Positions 7,053 through 14,161 of a stretch of 27,455 nt of DNA are shown in pieces. The notes below the pieces were generated by a model, which saw nothing but the letters and a program-made list of their open reading frames with translations, had not been told where the DNA came from and did no database searches. The position numbers and the translations under genes were made by a program. Within the stretch, counting starts at the first letter, position 1. Every line of letters starts with the position of its first letter. Source of the DNA: UBA4615 sp044359175 (GTDB lineage Bacteria; Pseudomonadota; Gammaproteobacteria; Burkholderiales; Burkholderiaceae_E); NCBI GenBank assembly GCA_044359175.1, contig JBIKMO010000024.1, forward strand, positions 1-27,455, written 5' to 3'.

Positions 7053-7481
7053 ATGCGCAAGCTGCTGGTGCCCTTTGACGGTTCGGACAGCGCCCACCGG
7101 GCGCTCGCCTACGCGATCTCGCTCGTCCGGGGCCCCGAGCCGGGTTCGGTGCACCTGGTGCACGCCTATCAGGATCCGGTGGTCTTCGGCGAGCTCGCTG
7201 CGTACGTGCCGCCGGAGCGCGTGTCCGAGATCCAGCGCCGGCACGCACGGGAGGTGCTCGCCGGGGCGCGGCCCGCGCTGCAGGCCGCGAGCGTGCCCTT
7301 CACCGAGGACGTGGTGTCGGGCTCGGTCGCCGAGTCGATCGTTCAGCGCGCCGACGAGCTGGGCTGCGAGGCGATCGTGATGGGCACCCGCGGCATGACC
7401 GCGGTGGGCAACCTGCTGATGGGTTCCGTGGCCACGCGCGTGGTCCACGCCGCGAAGATTCCGGTGACGCTGGTTCGGTAG
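7053..7481 (+). CDS. Universal stress protein, UspA family, ATP-binding type
   Basis: This is a 142-residue single-domain protein of the usual Usp length, a small cytoplasmic nucleotide-binding protein made under stress. The N-terminal strand KLLVPFDGSDSAHRAL carries the conserved Asp. The ATP-binding signature is intact near the C-terminus: MGTRGMTAVGN (Gly111, Arg113, Gly114) followed by GSVATRVV (Gly124, Ser125). A strong ribosome-binding site (GAGGAAGG) precedes the ATG. The gene stands alone with its own -10 element, 173 bases after the phosphodiesterase, and converges on chaC with only 17 bases between them. The short gap contains the 12-bp palindrome GCGGGCGCCCGC at 7481-7492, which could help terminate both transcripts. 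Confidence 0.92.
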   Translation: MRKLLVPFDGSDSAHRALAYAISLVRGPEPGSVHLVHAYQDPVVFGELAAYVPPERVSEIQRRHAREVLAGARPALQAASVPFTEDVVSGSVAESIVQRADELGCEAIVMGTRGMTAVGNLLMGSVATRVVHAAKIPVTLVR

Positions 7482-7498
7482 CGGGCGCCCGCCGCGGG

Positions 7499-8248
7499 TC
7501 AGCGTCCGGACGGCCCGTGGTCAGCCCGACGCTGCGGCGCCGTGCGACGTTCGGGCGCGGCCGCGTCGCTCGCCGCGGCCTCCAGCAGCGTGCGCACGCG
7601 GCGCTCGAGCGACTCGAGCCGCGGATCGGGCAGGCCGAGCTCGCGCAGGTGTGCGGCGGTCTCGAACAGGTAGTCGCAGCCGCGACCGAGCGGACCGGCG
7701 GCGCTCGCGAGCCTGAGCGCGACCGTCGCCTCGTCCAGCCCGGGCGCGTAGCGGTCGTGGTCGCGGTTGACCGCGAACGCAATCGCCGGCTCCGGCCCGT
7801 CGGGCGTGCGCGCGAGCGTCCACACCGGACGGTACGCGCCGGTGAACATCTCGCGGCGCCACAACACGTCGAGCTCGCTGCGCACCTCGCCCGGGGCGAT
7901 CCGGTACGCGACGCCGCAGCAGCTGCCGCCGCGCTCGAGCGACAGCATCAACCCGGGCAGCTCGGGACTGCCGCGGCCGGCGCGCACCCACAGGCAGAAG
8001 CTGCGGTGCCAGCCGTGTATGCGGGCCACGCGACGCTCGGCGTGCCGGAACGCCGGGTTCCAGATCAACGAGCCGAACGCGAAGACCCACACGCGACGCG
8101 CGTCCGGTGCGCGCTCGAGCATCGCCTCGATCTGCGCGCGCCGCGCGCCGTCGGTCTGGAACGGCGTGTCGGGGCCGAGGATCGCGCGGACCGACGCGTG
8201 CAGGGTGCCGTCGAGGATCGATTCGCGGGTCAGCGAGAGCTGCGCCAT
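7499..8248 (-). CDS. chaC: ChaC-type glutathione-specific gamma-glutamylcyclotransferase
   Basis: The 249-residue product should cleave gamma-glutamyl bonds, in this family glutathione, giving 5-oxoproline and Cys-Gly in the cytoplasm. The glycine-rich substrate loop reads VFAFGSLIWNP (55-65). It is followed by RVARIHGWHRSFCLW and by GVAYRI (112-117). The segment LWRREMFTGAYRPVW (from 129), with Glu133, closely matches E. coli ChaC (LWKREMITGCYLPTW). A late SAAGPLG and YLFET stretch also matches. The C-terminal ~25 residues are a low-complexity Ala/Arg tail. The ATG at 8248 opens the conserved N-terminal region; the ribosome-binding site is weak. The gene lies 44 bases downstream of the LCCL gene on the same strand and could be the last gene of that operon. 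Confidence 0.87.
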   Translation of the reverse strand: MAQLSLTRESILDGTLHASVRAILGPDTPFQTDGARRAQIEAMLERAPDARRVWVFAFGSLIWNPAFRHAERRVARIHGWHRSFCLWVRAGRGSPELPGLMLSLERGGSCCGVAYRIAPGEVRSELDVLWRREMFTGAYRPVWTLARTPDGPEPAIAFAVNRDHDRYAPGLDEATVALRLASAAGPLGRGCDYLFETAAHLRELGLPDPRLESLERRVRTLLEAAASDAAAPERRTAPQRRADHGPSGR

Positions 8249-8292
8249 GGCCCGGCGATTGTGCCATCGCCGGGCGGCCGGGCCCGCGTGCG

Positions 8293-8694
8293 TCAGCGCC
8301 GCGCGCCGCCCACCGGCTCGAGGCGGAACGCGGTGCCGTAGCGCTCGAAGTCGTGGCTGGTGACGCCGTGCCGCTGCGAGCCGGCGAAGCGCGGCGGCGG
8401 CTCGACCACCACCGCGCGCAGCACCACGGTCTCGCCGGCCTTCGCGAGGCCGGCGTGCACCGCGGCGCAGGCCACCGACGAGTCGCCGGTGTACACGTCG
8501 GTGCCCCACAGCGGGCCCTCGGCCTCGCCGGTCACGCGGAAGTACCAGGCCTGGCCGACCTCGGTGCAGTGCTCGAGCATCGTGCGGGGCGCCTCGTCGG
8601 CGAGCATGCCCTGCGCGAGCAGGCGGTCGAGATGCGCGGGCGACAGCCGGCCGCGCCGGTCGAAGTGCGCGACGAGCTCGTGGATGACCTTCAT
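8293..8694 (-). CDS. Small LCCL-domain protein
   Basis: The product has 133 residues. The C-terminal half is an LCCL-type domain: LWGTDVYTGDSSVACAAVHA (62-81) is the hallmark, followed by the strand AGETVVLRAVVV, FAGSQRHGVTSHDF (103-116) and a final GTAFRLEP. The N-terminal 45 residues are helical and charged, with no family I recognise. LCCL domains are best known from secreted eukaryotic proteins such as cochlin. In bacteria their role is poorly known, and this copy has no signal peptide. The start has GAGGAG seven bases upstream. It lies 19 bases after the VWA-peptidase gene, and the MoxR-type ATPase precedes that, so all three probably work together. A role as partner or client of the ATPase/VWA pair is inference. 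Confidence 0.8.
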   Translation of the reverse strand: MKVIHELVAHFDRRGRLSPAHLDRLLAQGMLADEAPRTMLEHCTEVGQAWYFRVTGEAEGPLWGTDVYTGDSSVACAAVHAGLAKAGETVVLRAVVVEPPPRFAGSQRHGVTSHDFERYGTAFRLEPVGGARR

Positions 8695-8713
8695 GGGGGA
8701 CTCCTCGTTGCGG

Positions 8714-10093
8714 TCAGGACAGCGGCACCACCCGGCCCTGCGGCGGGTGGAACGACGGGCCGGCGTGCGGCGGCAGCAGCCAGGTGAGGTCGAAGGGCAG
8801 CGGTTCGGCGGGCAGCAGCACGTCGCCGTCGGTCAGGACGGCGACCGCGTGCACGGTCGGATCCTGCGCGAGCCGGCGCAGCGCCGGCGACAGGTCGCTG
8901 CCGCCGAAGCCGTCGATGCGCATGCGGGCGAGCGCGTGCGGCTCGAGCAGCTCGTCGCGGGCGACTTCGGCGTCGCACTGCACGAGGCGCACGGCATCGA
9001 TCCCGAGCGCGTCGCACGCGTCGGCGATCGCGCCGAGCGCCGCCGGCAGCGCGTCGGTCATCGAGCCGCTGGTGTCGAGCACCAGGTTCAGCAGCACGCT
9101 GTCGCGGCGCCTGCCGGCGAGCACCGCGTCGGGCACCGCGTACGCGCGGCGCGATGGGCGCTCGAAGGTGCGCGGGCCGATCGAGGCGGCTTCGAGCCCG
9201 CGCTGCAGCGCGAGCCGCGCCGGCACGCGCCAGGCGCCGCGGCGCGCGTCGACCTCGGCGCACAGGCCGCCCGCGCCCAGCCCCATCTGCGTGAGCACCG
9301 CGCCGGGCAGCCGGCCGAGCGCGCGCGCGAGCTCGGCGCCGCGCCGCGCGGCCTCCTCGGCGGCGCGGGCGCGCGCGCGCTGCTCGGCCGCGTCATCGCC
9401 GAACCACTCGCGCTCGGTTGCGTCGGCGAGCACGTCGCCGTCGTCGGCGGTGCGATCGCCGCCGTCCGCGGCCCGGGGCTCGCTCGTCCCGCCGTCGTCG
9501 GCCCGCGCGCCCGCGGCGCGGTCTGCGGGTGGGCCGCCGCGTCCGCACCGCTCGCCGGGAGCGCCCCGGCCCGCGGCCGAGCCGGCCGCCGACCACACGC
9601 GCACGCGGGCGCGCCCGCCTGCGTCGGGCGGCGGCGCCGCGCGCCGCAGCTCGAGCAGGATCGCCTCGGCCGAGCGCAGCCGCGCGCCCGGCATGTCCAG
9701 CCCGCCCGCGGGCACGTGCGCCACGCCGAGCTCGGCGCGCAGCAGGTCGTTGATGATGTAGTCGTGCGCGACGTTGAACTGCATCCGGTCGGCGCCGAGC
9801 GCGCGCTGGTGGGTGCGCAGCGCCAGGTGCATCAGCTCGTGCGCGACCACGAACCGCAGGTCCGCGTCGGACAACCGCGCGACGAACGCCGCGTTCGCCA
9901 CCATCCTGCCGGACGCGAACACGCCCATCGTCGGCACGCGCGCGTCCAGCGCGACGCGCGCCGCTGCGGCCAGGCCGGCCAGGTAGGGGAAGGGCACGGT
10001 GACCAGCCGCAGCGCCCGGTGGATCCGCTCGAGCGCATCGCGCCCGTCGGCGCCGCCGGCGGCCGGGGCCGCGCAGGGGTCGAAGCCGCTCAC
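8714..10093 (-). CDS. Putative zinc metallopeptidase fused to a VWA-like domain (DUF2201 type)
   Basis: The product has about 459 residues in three parts. Residues 20-150 form a metallopeptidase-like domain with VVAHELMHLAL (HExxH at 85-89) and NVAHDYIINDLL (108-119). Residues ~152-250 are a low-complexity, acidic and Arg/Gly-rich linker, probably disordered. Residues ~325-459 form a VWA-like domain with LVLDTSGSM (MIDAS Asp340, Ser342, Ser344), GFGGSDLSPAL (396-404) and AVLTDGD (418-424). This is the layout of DUF2201 proteins, which are usually encoded beside a MoxR-type ATPase, as here. VWA partners of MoxR ATPases generally help insert cofactors or remodel protein complexes. The start is probably the GTG at 10093, 11 bases after the ATPase stop with GAGG upstream. 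The linker is longer and more acidic than I would expect. Confidence 0.8.
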   Translation of the reverse strand: MSGFDPCAAPAAGGADGRDALERIHRALRLVTVPFPYLAGLAAAARVALDARVPTMGVFASGRMVANAAFVARLSDADLRFVVAHELMHLALRTHQRALGADRMQFNVAHDYIINDLLRAELGVAHVPAGGLDMPGARLRSAEAILLELRRAAPPPDAGGRARVRVWSAAGSAAGRGAPGERCGRGGPPADRAAGARADDGGTSEPRAADGGDRTADDGDVLADATEREWFGDDAAEQRARARAAEEAARRGAELARALGRLPGAVLTQMGLGAGGLCAEVDARRGAWRVPARLALQRGLEAASIGPRTFERPSRRAYAVPDAVLAGRRRDSVLLNLVLDTSGSMTDALPAALGAIADACDALGIDAVRLVQCDAEVARDELLEPHALARMRIDGFGGSDLSPALRRLAQDPTVHAVAVLTDGDVLLPAEPLPFDLTWLLPPHAGPSFHPPQGRVVPLS

Positions 10094-10104
10094 TGCCGCG
10101 CGCC

Positions 10105-11238
10105 TCAGGCTGCCTGCGCCGCGGCATCGGGAGCCGCCCCGCAGGCGGCTTCGGGTGCCTCGCGGTCCAGGCCGCTCACCCGCTCGAGCAGCGCGAGCAG
10201 CGCTTCGTCGGCCCCCAGCTCGCTCCAGCGCGCGACCAGGTCGGCGATCACCGCGAGCTGGTGCTCGTCGGGCAGCGCCCGCAGGAAGCGCTCGGCGACG
10301 CCCGCGTCGAGCGGCGGCAGCAGCCCGCCCTTCAGGTGCTGGCGGATGCAGTCGAGCACGAACCACCGGGCCGACTCGCCCGCGGGCAGCAGTGCGGGCT
10401 CGTGCAGGTACTCGGCCAGCGGCCGCAGCGGCGCGGCGGTCTCCTCGGCGAGCGCACAGAACACCGCGGCGTCCTGCGGCGACAGTCGCCCGAAGGCGAG
10501 CGCACGGCCGACGACCGCGTCGAGTACGCCGTGCGACTGCGCGGCGTCGATCGCGCGCGAGAACGCGACCCACGCTCGCGGCGTGGAGAACGGCACCGGC
10601 TCATCGGGCACCGGCCGCAGCAGCGCATCCGGCACGGTCGCGACGAATCGGCGCACGTCCTCGCGCACCCGGTTCTGAGCGGCCCACTGAAGCCACTCGG
10701 GCACGTCGACGCGCACGTGCAGCACGGTCACGCGGTTGACCAGCGCCGAACTCATCGCGCGCACCAGCGCGCGGTCCTGCATCCGGTTGCCGGCGGCGAC
10801 CACCCAGCTGCCGCGCGGCAGCGCGAACTCGCCGATGCGGCGCTCCAGCAGCAGCGAGTAGAACGCCTTCTGCACGTCCGGCGCGCAGGCCGGCAGCTCG
10901 TCGAGGAACAGGCAGAACGGACCGCCGCCCTCGGGCAGCAGCGCGCGCGGCGGGCAGAACACCGAGCGCTCGCCGACGATGCGCGGCACGCCGCTCACGT
11001 CCTCGGGCGCGATCTGCGTGCCCAGCAGCGAGCGGCACGGCAGGCCGGCCTCGCGCGCCGCCTCGAACACCAGGTCGGACTTGCCGACGCCGGGCGGCGC
11101 GAGCAGCAGGAAGCTCTGCTCGTGCGCCATCGCCTGGATCAGCTTCTTGGCCTGGCGCAGCGTGATCGGCTGGCCGGAGCCGCCCGCGGCGAGCGGCGCG
11201 AAGGGTTCGGTAACGGACGCGGCGGGGACGGTCGACAT
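10105..11238 (-). CDS. MoxR-type AAA+ ATPase
   Basis: This 377-residue AAA+ protein has Walker A APPGVGKS at 47-54, Walker B CLFLDEL at 109-115, sensor-1 VVAAGNRM with Asn151, and a likely arginine finger in SSALVNRV (Arg169). GTQIAPEDVSGVPR (73-86) and STPRAWV fit the MoxR/RavA/CbbQ branch. These ATPases act as chaperones that activate or remodel enzyme complexes together with a VWA protein, and the next gene encodes one. The C-terminal ~90 residues are helical, ending in an Ala-rich tail. The ATG at 11238 has GGAG six bases upstream; the frame runs open beyond it but without conserved sequence. It heads a minus-strand operon of three or four genes and is divergent from the toxin-antitoxin pair. 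Confidence 0.88.
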   Translation of the reverse strand: MSTVPAASVTEPFAPLAAGGSGQPITLRQAKKLIQAMAHEQSFLLLAPPGVGKSDLVFEAAREAGLPCRSLLGTQIAPEDVSGVPRIVGERSVFCPPRALLPEGGGPFCLFLDELPACAPDVQKAFYSLLLERRIGEFALPRGSWVVAAGNRMQDRALVRAMSSALVNRVTVLHVRVDVPEWLQWAAQNRVREDVRRFVATVPDALLRPVPDEPVPFSTPRAWVAFSRAIDAAQSHGVLDAVVGRALAFGRLSPQDAAVFCALAEETAAPLRPLAEYLHEPALLPAGESARWFVLDCIRQHLKGGLLPPLDAGVAERFLRALPDEHQLAVIADLVARWSELGADEALLALLERVSGLDREAPEAACGAAPDAAAQAA

Positions 11239-11312
11239 CGCGGGCTCCGGTGCGGGGGAGGGAGCGGCCACCGTAGGCCCGTGGTCCGGGCGAGCGCAAC
11301 GGTTCCGTAATG

Positions 11313-11322
11313 GCGCCATAAT
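11313..11322. promoter_or_regulatory. Candidate operator (10-bp palindrome) and -10 element between MoxR operon and toxin-antitoxin genes
   Basis: The perfect palindrome ATGGCGCCAT lies at 11310-11319 in the 112-bp divergent space. It overlaps CATAAT (11317-11322), a five-of-six match to a -10 box pointing towards the antitoxin, with transcription predicted near 11329. GGTTCC copies flank it at 11301-11306 and 11334-11339. Ribbon-helix-helix antitoxins commonly repress their own promoter through such palindromes, so autoregulation is likely. The site may also affect the divergent MoxR operon. Coordinates given bracket the overlap of the two elements. Confidence 0.4.
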
Positions 11323-11350
11323 GGATCCAACGAGGTTCCCGGGAGCGCAC

Positions 11351-11653
11351 GTGCCCAACCTGTCGATCAAGGACGTGCCCGAGTCGGTCGCCGCGGCACT
11401 GCGCCAGCGCGCCGCGCGCAATCACCGCTCGCTGCAGGGCGAGCTGATGGCGCTGGTGGTGCGGGCGGCGGCCGAGGAAGCGCACGCGGCGCCCGGCTGG
11501 GCGGCGGCGGCGCCGGCGGGCTCGGCGGCGGGCTCGGCGGCCGTGAAGACGATCGAGCAGGTGGCGCGCGAGCACCGGGCGCGACGTCCGTCGCCGCTGC
11601 GCGGTGCCGTGCGCGGAGGGGCGCAGGTGCGTCGCGACCGGGACGGCCGGTGA
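11351..11653 (+). CDS. Ribbon-helix-helix antitoxin (FitA/VapB type)
   Basis: The 100-residue product begins MPNLSIKDVPESVAAALRQR, the typical N-terminus of FitA-like antitoxins. A DNA-binding ribbon-helix-helix lies at about residues 1-43 (helix RAARNHRSLQGELMALV). The rest should wrap around and block the PIN toxin. That tail starts with an Ala/Gly/Ser-rich stretch (about 50-66), then a basic segment (VAREHRARRPSP), and is longer than usual. I chose GTG at 11351 because GGGAG lies five bases before it. The in-frame ATG at 11321 overlaps the predicted -10 box and would add residues unlike the family. The stop overlaps the toxin start as GTGA, so the pair is translationally coupled. Confidence 0.85.
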   Translation: MPNLSIKDVPESVAAALRQRAARNHRSLQGELMALVVRAAAEEAHAAPGWAAAAPAGSAAGSAAVKTIEQVAREHRARRPSPLRGAVRGGAQVRRDRDGR

Positions 11654-12087
11654 GCGCCGCTCGCCGCGTGCTGCGCGCCGCGCCGCCGACCGCGCTGCGG
11701 CTGCGACACCCGGTGGTGGTGGACTGCGGCGTGCTCGCCGCGGTGCTCTTCGACGAGCCGGAGCGCGAAGCCGCGCTGCGCGGTCTCGCCGGCGCGTCGC
11801 TGCACGCGCCGGCGCTGCTCGACTACGAGATCGCGAGCGTGGCCGCGCACAAGGCGCGCGCCGGCCAGGGCGAGGCGGCGGCGCAGGGGCTGGCCGACTA
11901 CGCGGTGCTCGCGCTCGAGCGCGTGCCGGTGGCGCCCTTCGTACAGGCCGGCCTAGCGGTCAGCTACGGCATCAGCACCTACGACGCCGCGTACCTGTGG
12001 CTCGCCGCCGAGCTGCGGGTGCCGCTGCTCACCTTCGACGCGAAGCTCGCCCGGGCCGCGCGCCGGCACCTGGGCGCCGATCGCTGA
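11650..12087 (+). CDS. PIN-domain ribonuclease toxin (VapC/FitB type)
   Basis: This is a 145-residue PIN-domain protein. The acidic metal-binding residues of the active site are all present: Asp25 (VVVDCGVLA), Glu60 (LLDYEIAS), Asp112 (STYDAAYLWLA) and Asp130 (LLTFDAKLA). VapC-type toxins use Mg2+ to cleave tRNA or rRNA and so stop growth when the antitoxin is degraded. The GTG start overlaps the antitoxin stop. The first ~20 residues are a basic extension before the PIN core, so translation could begin a little later, although the overlap favours this start. The module looks intact. Such pairs are mobile, but base composition here is like the neighbours and I see no flanking repeats. Confidence 0.87.
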   Translation: MSAARRVLRAAPPTALRLRHPVVVDCGVLAAVLFDEPEREAALRGLAGASLHAPALLDYEIASVAAHKARAGQGEAAAQGLADYAVLALERVPVAPFVQAGLAVSYGISTYDAAYLWLAAELRVPLLTFDAKLARAARRHLGADR

Positions 12088-12139
12088 GAAGGCGTGTGCG
12101 GGCGTGCTGCGCGTCCCGATCCGACGCCTGTGGTGATCC

Positions 12140-12155
12140 CGGTACCCCCGTACCG
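12140..12155. terminator. Short hairpin between convergent toxin and monooxygenase genes
   Basis: CGGTAC and GTACCG form a 6-bp stem around a CCCC loop, in the 115-bp gap between the toxin stop and the convergent monooxygenase stop. A second dyad, the 14-bp palindrome CGCGCTGCAGCGCG, lies at 12175-12188. Neither is followed by a T-run. They are weak candidates for termination in both directions. Confidence 0.3.
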
Positions 12156-12202
12156 CTGCGCGGCGGCCGTGACGCGCGCTGCAGCGCGTCGCCGCCCCGG
12201 GC

Positions 12203-13222
12203 TCACGATGCGGCGAGCGCCACGCTCCGGACCGGCTGCAGCTCGCGTGCGACCTGCGCGAGCAGCTCGAACGAGCGCAGCCGGTCGTCGTGGTCGAAGA
12301 TCGTTCCGCTCACCATCAGCTCGTCGAGCCCGGTGCGTTCGACGAACGCCTGCAGCTGCCGGTGCACGGTGTCGGGCGAGCCGACGAACGCGCACGCGAG
12401 CATCCGCGTCGCATGCAGCTTCTCGTGCGGTGTCCAGTAGGTCTCGATGTCGTCGATCGGCGGCGACAGCAGGCCGCGCGCGTTGCGCACCATGTCGACG
12501 AATCGCTGCTGCAGGCTGGTGAACAGGCGTCGCGCCTGCGCGTCGGTATCCGCGCAGATCACGTTCACGCACGGCATCGCATGCGGCGCCGCCTGCTGCG
12601 CCGACGGCCGGAAGTGCTCGCGGTACACGCGCAGAGCGTCGTCCAGGTGGTCGGGCGCGAAGTGGGACGCGAAGCCGTACGGCAGCCCGAAGTACGCGGC
12701 CACCTGTGCACCGTACAGGCTCGAGCCGAGGATCCACAGCGGCACCTCCAGCCCCGCCCCCGGCACGGCGCGCACGGTCTGGCCGGGCTGCACCGGGCCG
12801 AACAGCATGCGCAGCGCCTGCACGTCGTCGGGGAAGTGCTCGGCGGCCCTGGGGTCGACCCGCAGCGCACGCATCGTCACCGTGTCGGTGCCGGGCGCGC
12901 GGCCCAGGCCCAGGTCGATGCGGCCCGGGTACAGCGAGGCGAGCGTGCCGAACTGCTCGGCGATCACCAGGGGCGCGTGATTGGGCAGCATCACGCCGCC
13001 GGAGCCGACGCGGATCGTCGCGGTGGCGCCGGCCAGCGCACCGATCACGACCGAGGTCGCCGAGCTGGCGATGCCGGTCATGTTGTGGTGTTCGGCGACC
13101 CAGTAGCGCGTGTAGCCCCAGCGCTCGGCGTGGCGAACGAGGTCGATCGCCTTCTGCAGCGCGCCGGCGGGCGTATCGCCGAGGCGAACGGGCACGAGGT
13201 CGAGGATCGAGACGGGGATCAT
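12203..13222 (-). CDS. LLM-class flavin-dependent oxidoreductase (luciferase-like monooxygenase)
   Basis: The 339-residue product is a cytoplasmic TIM-barrel enzyme using reduced flavin and oxygen. It shows the motifs of the E. coli YhbW-type subgroup: SILDLVPV at the N-terminus, RYWVAEHHNMTGIASSA (about 39-55), RVGSGGVMLPNHAPLVIAEQ (71-90), LYPGRIDLGLGRAPGTD and PLWILGSSLYGAQVAA. A late DELMVSGTIFDHDDRLRSFELLA completes the fold. No substrate can be named, as this subgroup is large and mostly uncharacterised. The ATG at 13222 opens the conserved SILDL strand; the ribosome-binding site is weak. It is divergent from pepE with 123 bases between the two start codons. Confidence 0.88.
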   Translation of the reverse strand: MIPVSILDLVPVRLGDTPAGALQKAIDLVRHAERWGYTRYWVAEHHNMTGIASSATSVVIGALAGATATIRVGSGGVMLPNHAPLVIAEQFGTLASLYPGRIDLGLGRAPGTDTVTMRALRVDPRAAEHFPDDVQALRMLFGPVQPGQTVRAVPGAGLEVPLWILGSSLYGAQVAAYFGLPYGFASHFAPDHLDDALRVYREHFRPSAQQAAPHAMPCVNVICADTDAQARRLFTSLQQRFVDMVRNARGLLSPPIDDIETYWTPHEKLHATRMLACAFVGSPDTVHRQLQAFVERTGLDELMVSGTIFDHDDRLRSFELLAQVARELQPVRSVALAAS

Positions 13223-13249
13223 GGCGGCGTCCGGGGTGGCGTGGCACGG

Positions 13250-13255
13250 ATTGTC
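13250..13255 (-). promoter_or_regulatory. Possible -10 element (GACAAT) of the LLM oxidoreductase gene
   Basis: GACAAT on the minus strand matches TATAAT at four of six positions, 27 bases before the ATG at 13222. No -35 element is clear. It pairs with the divergent TACACT element of pepE. Confidence 0.28.
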
Positions 13256-13310
13256 GCGCAGTCGGCATGCCCGTGCCCGGCGCCTCGCGCCCGACCCGGC
13301 CGGTGCCGGC

Positions 13311-13316
13311 TACACT
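13311..13316 (+). promoter_or_regulatory. Possible -10 element (TACACT) of pepE
   Basis: TACACT matches the -10 consensus at four of six positions. It lies 29 bases before the pepE ATG, predicting a leader of about 23 bases. No -35 element is evident at the normal spacing. Confidence 0.35.
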
Positions 13317-13345
13317 GCCGCGACCCCGTTCCGGCCGGACCCGCG

Positions 13346-14053
13346 ATGAACCTGCTGCTGCTGTCGAACTCCCGGATGCCCGACGGCCGCTATCTTGCGC
13401 ATGCGCTCTCGGCGTTCGCCGAGCTGGCCGCCGGGCGCCGGCGGGCCCTGTTCCTGCCGTTCGCGGGCACGACCCTGAGCTGGGACGACTATGCCGACCA
13501 GGTGCGGGCCGCGCTCGCGCCGCTCGGTCTGGCGATCGAGGCCGCCCACCGGGCCGACGATCCGCGCGCCGCGCTCGCCGCGACCGAGCTGGTGCTGGTG
13601 GGCGGAGGCAACACCTTCCGGCTGCTCGCCGAGTGCCGGCGTCGGGGCTGGCTCGACGCGATCCCGGTCGCGGTGCGGGCCGGGCTGCCGTACGCGGGCT
13701 GGAGCGCGGGCTCGGTGCTCGCGTGCCCGACGATCCGCACCACCAACGACATGCCGATCGTCGACCCGGGCGGGCTGCGGGCGCTCGGCCTGGTGCCCTT
13801 CCAGCTCAACTGCCACTTCACCGACGCGATGCCGCCCGGCCACCAGGGCGAGACGCGACGACAGCGTCTGGCCGAGTTCCACGTGTTGTCCCCGGACGAG
13901 CCGGTGATCGGCCTGCCCGAGGGGGACTGGCTGACGGTGCGCGACCGCGCGCTCGCCCTGCACGGACCGCACGAGGCCTGGCTGTTCCGCGCGCGGCACG
14001 ACGCGCTCGCGCTCGCACCGGGCCCGCTCGACGCAGCGGCGATCGAGCCGTGA
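13346..14053 (+). CDS. pepE: Dipeptidase E (alpha-aspartyl dipeptidase, peptidase family S51)
   Basis: The 235-residue cytoplasmic serine peptidase should cleave dipeptides with an N-terminal aspartate. The nucleophile elbow is AGWSAGS with Ser120. Asp135 (TTNDMP) and His157 (NCHFTD) complete the triad. These three numbers are the same as the catalytic residues of Salmonella PepE. The N-terminus MNLLLLSNSRMPDGRYLAHA and LVGGGNTFRLL (84-94) are also family hallmarks. The ATG at 13346 opens the conserved first strand; upstream there is a -10 element but little Shine-Dalgarno. The MFS gene follows on the same strand after 108 bases. It may share the transcript and could carry a related peptide or amino-acid substrate, which is speculation. 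Confidence 0.93.
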   Translation: MNLLLLSNSRMPDGRYLAHALSAFAELAAGRRRALFLPFAGTTLSWDDYADQVRAALAPLGLAIEAAHRADDPRAALAATELVLVGGGNTFRLLAECRRRGWLDAIPVAVRAGLPYAGWSAGSVLACPTIRTTNDMPIVDPGGLRALGLVPFQLNCHFTDAMPPGHQGETRRQRLAEFHVLSPDEPVIGLPEGDWLTVRDRALALHGPHEAWLFRARHDALALAPGPLDAAAIEP

Positions 14054-14078
14054 CGATGGTCCCGTGACGATCGCTCCC
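14050..14078 (+). repeat. Imperfect 14-15 bp tandem repeat at the pepE stop codon
   Basis: GTGACGATGGTCCC (14050-14063) is followed directly by GTGACGATCGCTCCC (14064-14078), the same unit with small changes. The first copy contains the pepE stop codon. It is probably a local duplication; no function is evident. Confidence 0.4.
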
Positions 14079-14161
14079 GTGCTGCCCGACGCCGCGCCGT
14101 CACGTTCGCGGTCGCCCGGACCGCCGCCCGCGCCGGCCGAGCGCGGCTGAACGCGCCGCCG

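Noticed and set aside
7481..7492. GCGGGCGCCCGC palindrome as a terminator between usp and chaC
   Set aside because: It has no room for a loop without breaking the stem and no T-run. It is noted only in the usp entry.
8360..10678. A 772-codon plus-strand open frame opposite the LCCL, VWA and MoxR genes
   Set aside because: No conserved motif and antisense-like composition. The opposite strand encodes HELMH, DTSGSM and Walker motifs.
11321..11350. ATG at 11321 as antitoxin start
   Set aside because: It overlaps the likely -10 box, has no ribosome-binding site and adds residues not seen in the family. GTG at 11351 has GGGAG and gives the standard MPNLSIKDVP start.
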